Below, in pieces: positions 7,800-12,295 of a DNA stretch of 21,654 nucleotides. Under the pieces are notes generated by a model. It worked only from the letters and a program-made list of their open reading frames with translations. It had not been told where the DNA came from and made no database searches. The stretch comes from Synergistaceae bacterium (lineage in GTDB: Bacteria > Synergistota > Synergistia > Synergistales > Aminobacteriaceae): positions 1-21,654 of the forward strand of contig WRKN01000016.1 in assembly GCA_009778055.1 (NCBI GenBank), read 5' to 3'. The translations under genes and the position numbers were made by a program. The stretch's first letter is position 1. Every line of letters begins with the position of its first letter.

Positions 7800-8954
7800 A
7801 TGACATTTCAAAAAACGCGTTTTTGCATTTTAAAAATTGTTACGGTCGTTATTTTCGCGCTTCTATGCGCGGATGTTTCCGTTGCCGGGGAAAAATGGCT
7901 GACTATGGCGTGGGATGACGACGCGGACGGAATAGCCAAGTTTGACGCTCTTTGCGTCGAGAGGGGCATGACTTCTTTCGATGTTCTGGAAGCCAACGGT
8001 TACTTGGGCGGAGCGCTTCCCTCAAAGGGGGAAGAGCTGCTTGTGCCGGAGTCGAGAAGCTCCCTTCTTGACACTTGGCTGGAGGTTCGGGACAGAAAAG
8101 GGGAGCCTGAACCTCTGGTAACGGTCAGGCTTCATGGCGTGCCGGCAGAACTGCGTGAAAATCCCCCGGAAACCGAGCCGCCCATGCCCGACATGCCCGA
8201 CATGCCCGAACATCCCGCCGAGCCTGACGCAATCGAACCGCATCCCGTGTCACCCGACGCGCTGGCGCTGGAAAACGGGCTCAGCGTAAGGGAGCTGCTT
8301 ACGCAAACCCAAGAAACCCCGCTTGTGACAGTAAGACTTCACGGAGTGCCCAGCTTCATGCGCGACCAACCGGAGGAAACTCAGCCGGCCATAGACGCGC
8401 CGGCTGAAGAAATTTCCTCAGAACCGCCGGAAGAACCGGAAAGCAAACCGGAGGAGACCGCTTCTTCAAAACTTGGCCCTACCATTGTCTCGCTCGACAT
8501 CGTTATCCCCCCGCCCTTGATTCTCAAGCCTCAGGTTATACCGTCAACGGCAAGAGAAACCCCGGCTAGAATGATATGGCCGTTGGACGGCAAGGTATCC
8601 TCGGGCTTCGGGAGGCGTGGCAGGAGGGGCTTTCACGCTGGAATAGACATCCCAATGCCGTCGGAGACGCCCATCGTGGCCGCTACGGATGGAGTTGTTC
8701 TTTTGATCTCCACGTCCAGGGAAAGAAGATACAGAGGATACGGCAACGCGGTATTGATAGACCACGGAGACGGAATCGTCACCCTTTACGCTCACTGCTC
8801 CAGAATAAACGTCGAGAAGGGACAGGAGGTCAGACAAGGCGACGTTGTGGCGTTTGTGGGACGCACCGGCCGCGCTACGACGGCCCACTTGCACTTCGAG
8901 ATCAGGAAAAACGGCAAGCCGGTAGACCCTATACCGTACCTCCCGCCGCATTGA
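7800..8954 (+). CDS. Secreted M23-family metallopeptidase (peptidoglycan hydrolase) with LysM-like N-terminus
   Basis: 384 residues from ATG 7800, GGGGAG five nt upstream. Signal peptide about 1-29 (hydrophobic ILKIVTVVIFALLCA, cut near VAG/E). Residues ~46-83 read like a diverged LysM motif (DALCVERGMTSFDVLEANGY...GEELLVPE). LVTVRLHGVP occurs twice (about 106-115 and 175-184), the second after another LysM-like fragment (ALALENGLSVRELL), so the region seems duplicated. A Pro/Glu-rich linker (about 185-255) follows. The M23 domain (258-384) has all zinc/catalytic positions: H279-x3-D283, H332 in LYAHC, and H363-x-H365, so it should be an active endopeptidase cutting peptidoglycan cross-links in the periplasm. 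Transcribed alone, divergent from the YbaK gene. Confidence 0.93.
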   Translation: MTFQKTRFCILKIVTVVIFALLCADVSVAGEKWLTMAWDDDADGIAKFDALCVERGMTSFDVLEANGYLGGALPSKGEELLVPESRSSLLDTWLEVRDRKGEPEPLVTVRLHGVPAELRENPPETEPPMPDMPDMPEHPAEPDAIEPHPVSPDALALENGLSVRELLTQTQETPLVTVRLHGVPSFMRDQPEETQPAIDAPAEEISSEPPEEPESKPEETASSKLGPTIVSLDIVIPPPLILKPQVIPSTARETPARMIWPLDGKVSSGFGRRGRRGFHAGIDIPMPSETPIVAATDGVVLLISTSRERRYRGYGNAVLIDHGDGIVTLYAHCSRINVEKGQEVRQGDVVAFVGRTGRATTAHLHFEIRKNGKPVDPIPYLPPH

Positions 8955-9038
8955 CGCTGTTTGCAAAGTCGCGAAAAATATGCCAAACTATAACCAGTGA
9001 GCCGGAAAGCTCAGGCAAGGAGCAAGGAGGAATATTTT

Positions 9039-9767
9039 ATGAGGATTGTAAAAACAAAGGATTACAACGATATGTGCCGCAAAGCGGCAAACGTATTGAG
9101 CGCGCAGGTCATTCTGAAACCGGACTGCGTCCTTGGGTTGGCGACCGGTTCAACCCCGCTCGGCGTGTACAGGCAATTGGTGGAATGGTACAAGAAAGGA
9201 GACGTGGACTTTTCCGAAACCGTAAGCGTCAACCTTGACGAATACGTTGGACTTGCCCCGGACAACTCCCAGAGCTACCGCTATTACATGAACGACAATT
9301 TTTTTCGGCACGTGAACATAAAGCCGGAAAACACTCATTTACCGAACGGGCTGGCGGTCGGCAAAGCGGAGGAATGCGCGCGGTACGACGCGGTCATCCG
9401 CGAGCATAAAGGCATCGACATGCAGTTGCTGGGTATAGGGCACAATGGGCACATAGGCTTCAACGAGCCGGGAACGGCCTTCGAGAATGGCACGTACTGC
9501 GTGGCCCTGGCCGAGAGCACCATAAGCGCCAACAGCCGTTTTTTCAGCAACGAGGCCGACGTGCCCCGCTTTGCTTACACGATGGGGACAGGCGCTATAA
9601 TGCAGGCGCGCCGCGTCGTTCTTATAGCGTCGGGCGCCGGTAAGGCTCAGATTTTGAAAGACTCCTTTACCGGGCCGGTGACGCCGCAGGTACCGGCTTC
9701 TATCCTGCAATTGCACAACGACGTGATTCTTGTGGGCGACGAAGAGGCGTTATCGCTGTTCGTGTAA
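9039..9767 (+). CDS. nagB: Glucosamine-6-phosphate deaminase
   Basis: 242 residues from ATG 9039, AAGGAGG eight nt upstream. Converts glucosamine 6-phosphate to fructose 6-phosphate and ammonia, feeding amino sugars (including those from peptidoglycan) into glycolysis. Family motifs: phosphate loop GLATGSTPLG at 33-42, NLDEYVGL with catalytic Asp67, and GIGHNGHIGFNEPG at 132-145 with His138 and Glu143 of the catalytic triad. The position equivalent to E. coli Asp141 is Asn, as in Firmicutes NagB. Full length for the short, non-allosteric class. It follows the M23 hydrolase on the same strand after 84 nt; a wall-recycling link between them is plausible but inferred. No nagA is in the window. 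Confidence 0.96.
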   Translation: MRIVKTKDYNDMCRKAANVLSAQVILKPDCVLGLATGSTPLGVYRQLVEWYKKGDVDFSETVSVNLDEYVGLAPDNSQSYRYYMNDNFFRHVNIKPENTHLPNGLAVGKAEECARYDAVIREHKGIDMQLLGIGHNGHIGFNEPGTAFENGTYCVALAESTISANSRFFSNEADVPRFAYTMGTGAIMQARRVVLIASGAGKAQILKDSFTGPVTPQVPASILQLHNDVILVGDEEALSLFV

Positions 9768-9781
9768 TTTCGTAGTCATGC

Positions 9782-9866
9782 GCGAGGGTGGCGGAATTGG
9801 CAGACGCGCCAGACTTAGGATCTGGTACTTTCGGGTGTAGGGGTTCAAGTCCCCTCCTTCGCACCA
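9782..9866 (+). tRNA. tRNA-Leu (anticodon UAG)
   Basis: 85 nt including encoded CCA. Acceptor arm GCGAGGG pairs with CCTTCGC (one G-U); anticodon stem CCAGA/TCTGG encloses the loop CTTAGGA with anticodon TAG; a long variable arm (TACTTTCGGGTGTA) follows, as in class II leucine tRNAs; T-arm GGGGTTCAAGTCCCC. It starts 14 nt after nagB and is followed by a terminator. The DNA just 3' of it is accessory-looking, and tRNA 3' ends are common integration sites. Confidence 0.97.
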
Positions 9867-9898
9867 ATACTAAATAAGCCTTACTCAACCACACTAAC

Positions 9899-9923
9899 AA
9901 AACCCGCTCCCCAAGCGGGTTTT
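9899..9923 (+). terminator. Rho-independent terminator after tRNA-Leu
   Basis: AAAACCCGC / GCGGGTTTT form a 9-bp stem around a 7-nt loop (TCCCCAA) and end in a T run. Position 33 nt after the tRNA suits the end of the nagB-tRNA transcript. Confidence 0.85.
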
Positions 9924-9976
9924 AATTTCCCTCCAACTAACTAAGCATTAACCAAAATCCCCCCACTTTACCTCCC

Positions 9977-10018
9977 TTGCCGTACACAACCCCGTACATT
10001 ATAATAATCTGTGTACGG
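9977..10018 (+). promoter_or_regulatory. Sigma70-type promoter inside a 9-bp inverted repeat (probable operator)
   Basis: TTGCCG (9977-9982), 17 nt, TATAAT (10000-10005). The arms CCGTACACA (9980-9988) and TGTGTACGG (10010-10018) are perfect inverted complements; the left arm overlaps the -35 box and the right arm overlaps the predicted start site at about 10011-10013. A repressor bound there would block the promoter; alternatively the two arms could pair in single-stranded DNA. No gene for a regulator is visible nearby. Confidence 0.6.
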
Positions 10019-10119
10019 TTTGGATTCCAGTATAGGGGGCCCGGCGGAGGAGAGAGGGATGCGGTAGGCATGTGTTTGGTGTATAAACAAGCCGCCGGGA
10101 TAGGTCGGCGGTCTTTTTT
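10012..10119 (+). ncRNA. Candidate short RNA (about 105 nt), possible antitoxin RNA
   Basis: Bounded by the promoter at 9977-10005 and the hairpin plus T run ending at 10119. Inside are a purine-rich stretch (GGAGGAGAGAGGG) and a small hairpin TGTTT/AAACA near 10073-10089. A possible 31-codon reading from about 10070 runs through the terminator and has no convincing ribosome site, so a non-coding RNA is preferred. Its 3' hairpin overlaps the end of the convergent minus-strand transcript. Wholly predicted from sequence signals. Confidence 0.45.
10091..10119. terminator. Rho-independent terminator, probably shared by both strands
   Basis: GCCGCCG (10091-10097) pairs with CGGCGGT (10106-10112), loop GATAGGT-like, then TCTTTTTT on the plus strand. 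On the minus strand the same hairpin is followed by CTTGTTTAT, a weaker T-rich tail, so it could stop the convergent peptide transcript as well. Confidence 0.7.
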
Positions 10120-10130
10120 AGGCTGCCCGG

Positions 10131-10165
10131 TGAGGGGTGCAACCCTCATCAGGACTTACGCCTGA
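10131..10165. other. Two adjacent small hairpins
   Basis: TGAGGG/CCCTCA (10131-10136, 10143-10148) is followed without a gap by TCAGG/CCTGA (10149-10153, 10161-10165). Being inverted repeats they can form in either strand's RNA. On the minus strand they would lie in the 3' untranslated part of the hydrophobic-peptide transcript, between its stop codon and the terminator. Function unknown. Confidence 0.5.
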
Positions 10166-10171
10166 GTAGAG

Positions 10172-10261
10172 TTACGATAGCAGAAGTAGAAGTACTTCAA
10201 CTAAAGCTAGCGCGAGCCGGATGAGGGCGAGCGCTAGCTCAATTTTTTCCTGTGTACTCAT
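10172..10261 (-). CDS. 29-residue Leu/Ala-rich hydrophobic peptide, possible type I toxin
   Basis: ATG 10261 is preceded by AGGGGGTGAT, matching the ideal AGGAGGTGAT at nine of ten positions, seven nt from the start after the GGGGG. The peptide begins MSTQEKIEL and ends VEVLLLLLS; residues 9-28 are almost all Leu, Ala, Val or Ile, with single Arg and Glu residues, long enough for one membrane helix. A minus-strand extended -10 lies about 70 nt upstream. Convergent with the predicted short RNA and sharing its terminator, it has the size, charge pattern and setting of small membrane toxins such as Fst or TxpA, but no sequence family is recognised. A chance ORF in decayed DNA remains possible; the strength of the ribosome site argues against that. 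Confidence 0.5.
   Translation of the reverse strand: MSTQEKIELALALIRLALALVEVLLLLLS
10205..10248 (+). terminator. Terminator-like hairpin antisense to the hydrophobic peptide
   Basis: AGCTAGCGC (10205-10213) and GCGCTAGCT (10231-10239) make a perfect 9-bp stem with an inner GCC/GGC helix, followed by CAATTTTTT on the plus strand. In the minus-strand mRNA the same bases form a strong hairpin within the coding part. It may stop plus-strand transcription into the peptide gene. Confidence 0.5.
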
Positions 10262-10326
10262 GCTATCACCCCCTTTCGTGCGAGGATGACAGCTGCTTCG
10301 ATGTTTTGAAGCCCTCTCCTGAATAG

Positions 10327-10335
10327 ATTATAACA
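10327..10335 (-). promoter_or_regulatory. Extended -10 promoter for the hydrophobic peptide
   Basis: Minus strand reads TGTTATAAT, a perfect extended -10; no -35 match is visible, which extended -10 promoters tolerate. Predicted start near 10320 gives a leader of about 60 nt containing the small hairpin GCTTC/GAAGC. Confidence 0.5.
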
Positions 10336-10360
10336 GGCTCCCGAGAGGGGGCCTGTTTTT
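10332..10360 (+). terminator. Rho-independent terminator with GNRA tetraloop
   Basis: ACAGGCTCCC (10333-10342) pairs with GGGGGCCTGT (10347-10356), one G-U pair, loop GAGA, then TTTT. It precedes the next plus-strand ORF by 19 nt, so it either ends an upstream RNA or acts as an attenuator. It overlaps the minus-strand -10 box. Confidence 0.7.
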
Positions 10361-10378
10361 ATGTCTGGAGGTGAATTT

Positions 10379-10678
10379 ATGCCGACTTATAGGAATGACA
10401 CGGATAGGCGGATTACGTTCGTGGTTATGAAACCAGGGGTCGGCAAAGTGTTAGCCCCTGGTTTGCGTCTGTTTCAGTTCTTTACGCTTTTGGGTTTCAA
10501 GCTGTTTGATACTTTGTTCTGGTGTTGGCAAGTCTTCTGGCATAGTGTTACCGAATTCCGCTTCGTCTTTTTCCTGTTGTTCCAACGTAATGATATACGC
10601 TCGCTCGCAAGAGGCAGCGGGTGGAGTAAGGATCAAGCCCGTGGGAAGGCAATGACAAAAGAACAGGAAGGACGGTAA
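10379..10678 (+). CDS. Small hypothetical protein, phage-type N-terminus, probably rearranged
   Basis: Strong ribosome site GGAGGTGA four nt before ATG 10379. The first ~20 residues (MPTYRNDTDRRITF...) look like the start of small tail- or lysis-associated phage proteins that begin with a YRND motif. The rest (about 25-70) is Phe/Leu/Trp-rich, and lies antisense to a more protein-like acidic reading on the minus strand, so the ORF may be a chimera produced by a deletion or inversion rather than an intact gene. A 10-bp inverted repeat lies at 10430-10464, just where the character changes. No function assigned. Confidence 0.35.
   Translation: MPTYRNDTDRRITFVVMKPGVGKVLAPGLRLFQFFTLLGFKLFDTLFWCWQVFWHSVTEFRFVFFLLFQRNDIRSLARGSGWSKDQARGKAMTKEQEGR
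10430..10464. repeat. 10-bp inverted repeat AAACCAGGGG / CCCCTGGTTT
   Basis: Arms at 10430-10439 and 10455-10464 around a 15-nt spacer. The right arm overlaps the stop codon region of the minus-strand ORF remnant (stop at 10451-10453), so it could be that gene's terminator; it also marks the boundary between two sequence characters in the plus-strand ORF. Confidence 0.55.
10451..10585 (-). pseudogene. Possible remnant of a small acidic phage protein
   Basis: A 44-residue reading that begins at TTG 10585 (LEQQEKDEAEFGN...) and ends QKRKELKQTQTRG. It is rich in Glu, Lys, Gln and Pro and looks like a true protein C-terminus, but no credible start or ribosome site precedes it; upstream the frame becomes low-quality. 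The reading overlaps the plus-strand ORF at 10379-10678, and both cannot be intact genes here. Treated as a decayed phage-derived fragment. Confidence 0.3.
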
Positions 10679-10703
10679 AATGTAGCCGGAGGTGATTCTG
10701 AGC

Positions 10704-10868
10704 ATGGAAGGGGGGCTTGAGGTTATGACTGATAAACAGTGGGAAGGCGTATTGCTGATGGTTCGGGGAATGGCTGAAAAATGTACGACTGCGGAAGAGG
10801 TTGTGAAGTTTATAGATAGCGTTTTGGACGGTAGGCAAAAAACGCAGAGAGACAAAGCTGAGAAATAA
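10704..10868 (+). CDS. 54-residue hypothetical protein, phage-type small protein
   Basis: ATG 10704 with GGAGGTGAT eight nt upstream; a second in-frame ATG at 10725 (MTDKQWEGVLLMV) is an alternative start but lacks a better site. The peptide is soluble and helical (MTDKQWEGVLLMVRGMAEKC, then TTAEEVVKFIDSVL, Lys/Arg-rich tail). Similar 45-60 residue proteins starting MTDKQ are common near the tail or lysis end of prophages, but no named family is recognised. It ends 20 nt before a strong terminator. Together with the two neighbouring ORFs it suggests a prophage remnant behind the tRNA gene. Confidence 0.6.
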   Translation: MEGGLEVMTDKQWEGVLLMVRGMAEKCTTAEEVVKFIDSVLDGRQKTQRDKAEK

Positions 10869-10887
10869 GAGCCATAATAAAGTAACA

Positions 10888-10920
10888 AAGAAGGCCCGGA
10901 GGACAGTTTCGGGCCTTCTT
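10888..10920. terminator. Bidirectional terminator between the small ORF and the aminotransferase
   Basis: GAAGGCCCG (10890-10898) and CGGGCCTTC (10910-10918) form a perfect 9-bp stem. The tail is TTC on the plus strand and TTTGTTACTTT on the minus strand, so it serves the convergent genes on both sides, better on the minus strand. Confidence 0.75.
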
Positions 10921-10924
10921 CGTG

Positions 10925-10972
10925 GTGCGCCCGGCATGGGCAATAACTTGGTGGTGTAAGTCCACTACAGGT
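10925..10972 (+). mobile_element. Probable 5'-end fragment of a group II intron
   Basis: GTGCGCCCGGCATGGGC at 10925-10941 is the typical 5' boundary of bacterial group II introns, and the following GGTGGTGTAAGTCCACTAC (10951-10969) is the next small hairpin of domain I in the expected place. After about 10972 the sequence no longer resembles an intron and runs into the aminotransferase 3' end; no reverse transcriptase ORF or domain V is present, so only a 48-nt stub remains. It starts seven nt after the stem of a terminator hairpin, the target preferred by group IIC introns. Recognition is from memory of intron starts. Confidence 0.55.
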
Positions 10973-10990
10973 CGATTTACCTCGTCCCTC

Positions 10991-12139
10991 TCACGCCATT
11001 TTGGACAGGTAAGCGGCGACGCCGGCTCCCAGCTTGCCCTTCTGCCCGAGTTTTTCCAGCGTGCGCTCGATAGCGCCCAGAACAACCACTCCGGTGTTCA
11101 CGTCAATGTTGCCCATATGGCCGATACGGAACATCTTGCCGGCATAAGCGGCAAGGCCGCCCGCGACCATGACCCCTTCCCCGCTCAATTCGGAGCGGAA
11201 CCGCGCGTCGTCTATGCCCTCGGGGTATATCAGATTGGAGAGGGTTATAGCGCGGCTGCAGGGTTCGGCAAGCGCCTTCAGGCCAAGCTCCTCAAAGGCC
11301 GCCTGCATGGCCAGCGCGTTCTTGCGCATACGGACGTCGCGGGCCTTCAGCCCGCCCTCCCGCTCGATAAGCTCCATTGACTTCTTCAGCGCCCAAACAA
11401 GGTTGACCGCCGGCGTGGCGAAATAATTGAACGGGTCGTCCATGGTAGGGAGCCACTTGTGAAAGTCGCAGTAATACTCGGGGATTGTTTCGCCAAGGGC
11501 GTCGCGGCGGGCGAGAGCTTTCTTGCCCGCCCAAAGCATAAGGAGTCCGGGGCACACGCCAAACGCCTTCTGCGTGCCGGTGAAGAGAATATCGACGTTC
11601 ATGCCGTCGACATCTTCAAATTCGGCGCCGGTGGCGCAAACGCCGTCAACTATATAAATGGTGTCGGGGAACTTCCTCATCATTTCGCCGATTTCCGCTA
11701 TGGGCGCGCAAACGCCTGTGGAGGTGTCCACATGGGTAACGGTCATGACGGCGTAGCGATGCCTGGAAAGCTGCTCTTCAATTTGGGAGACAGGGACGAT
11801 CCTGCCCCATTCGGACCGAATGACGTCCGCCTCGACGCCTTTGCGCTTGCAGATGTCAACGAAACGGTCGCCGAAGAAGCCGTGGCTGACGATTAGTACG
11901 CGGTCGCCACGTTTTGTGGAGTTGGCGATCGCCATTTCCATCGCCAGCGTGCCCGTGCCGGCGACGACAAAGGTTTTACCGGAGCAGTTCAACATCTTGC
12001 CAAGCCCATCGATAACCGCCTTGAAGTCGGCGACAAAGCGCGGGTCACCAAACGCCTGCACCTCTCTGGCCATTTCGTCGCGGATTTCCTTGACTACCGG
12101 AGTGGGGCCGGGGATCATGACGAGTTTTTCATTGAACAT
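10991..12139 (-). CDS. Class V aminotransferase (alanine/serine-glyoxylate or -pyruvate type)
   Basis: 382 residues from ATG 12139, with AAGGAGA seven nt upstream. PLP-dependent fold type I enzyme: MIPGPTPV at 8-15, GTGTLAMEMA at 61-70 (cofactor phosphate contact), IVDG with Asp165 under the pyridine ring, and FTGTQK with Lys191 as the expected Schiff-base lysine, followed by CPGLLML. The C-terminal domain includes FRIGHMG, the carboxylate-binding Arg segment. The closest types by eye are alanine-glyoxylate, serine-pyruvate and serine-glyoxylate aminotransferases; the exact donor and acceptor cannot be told. It is a single gene divergent from the pyruvate:ferredoxin oxidoreductase; pyruvate could link the two, but that is inference. 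Confidence 0.9.
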   Translation of the reverse strand: MFNEKLVMIPGPTPVVKEIRDEMAREVQAFGDPRFVADFKAVIDGLGKMLNCSGKTFVVAGTGTLAMEMAIANSTKRGDRVLIVSHGFFGDRFVDICKRKGVEADVIRSEWGRIVPVSQIEEQLSRHRYAVMTVTHVDTSTGVCAPIAEIGEMMRKFPDTIYIVDGVCATGAEFEDVDGMNVDILFTGTQKAFGVCPGLLMLWAGKKALARRDALGETIPEYYCDFHKWLPTMDDPFNYFATPAVNLVWALKKSMELIEREGGLKARDVRMRKNALAMQAAFEELGLKALAEPCSRAITLSNLIYPEGIDDARFRSELSGEGVMVAGGLAAYAGKMFRIGHMGNIDVNTGVVVLGAIERTLEKLGQKGKLGAGVAAYLSKMA

Positions 12140-12198
12140 TTCGTACTCTCCTTTTACTTTATGTGGCGTGACGGCTGCTCCATCTGGAAACACCCTAC

Positions 12199-12204
12199 AT
12201 TATA
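12199..12204 (-). promoter_or_regulatory. -10 box of the aminotransferase gene
   Basis: Minus strand reads CATTTATAATG, a perfect TATAAT about 60 nt before the start codon. No good -35 at 16-18 nt; the region upstream is purine-rich. Confidence 0.45.
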
Positions 12205-12295
12205 AATGATTTTTGGCCTCCGCTCCTCCCTCTTTTCATGTTCGTTGTAGTAAAATAACAATAAACACACCATTCTTTAAGGAGGAGATCTTTTA

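Larger units (their letters stand above)
10009..10257 (+). repeat. 8-bp direct repeat CTGTGTAC (10009-10016 and 10250-10257)
   Basis: The first copy lies at the start of the predicted short plus-strand RNA; the second lies over codons 2-4 of the minus-strand hydrophobic ORF. Because the two transcripts are in opposite directions, a direct repeat in DNA gives complementary RNA segments. Confidence 0.6.

Noticed and set aside
9977..10165. 62-codon plus-strand frame across the short-RNA region
   Set aside because: It begins inside the promoter, reads through a terminator, and its inner ATG (about 10070) lacks a ribosome site.
10121..10190. Resemblance to a lysine riboswitch core (GAGGGGTGCAACCCTCATCAG)
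   Set aside because: The later conserved helices and the GCCGAAG-type segment are absent, and no lysine gene follows.
10121..10250. Weak likeness of GCTGCCCGG...GGTGCAA...GCAGAAGTAG to the 5' domain of group IIC introns
   Set aside because: The match is patchy, the expected GTGYG start is missing, and part of it is explained by the small ORF and its hairpins.
9840..10990. Search for a duplicated tRNA-Leu 3' end as an attachment site
   Set aside because: No second copy of the T-arm/acceptor sequence was found in this stretch.
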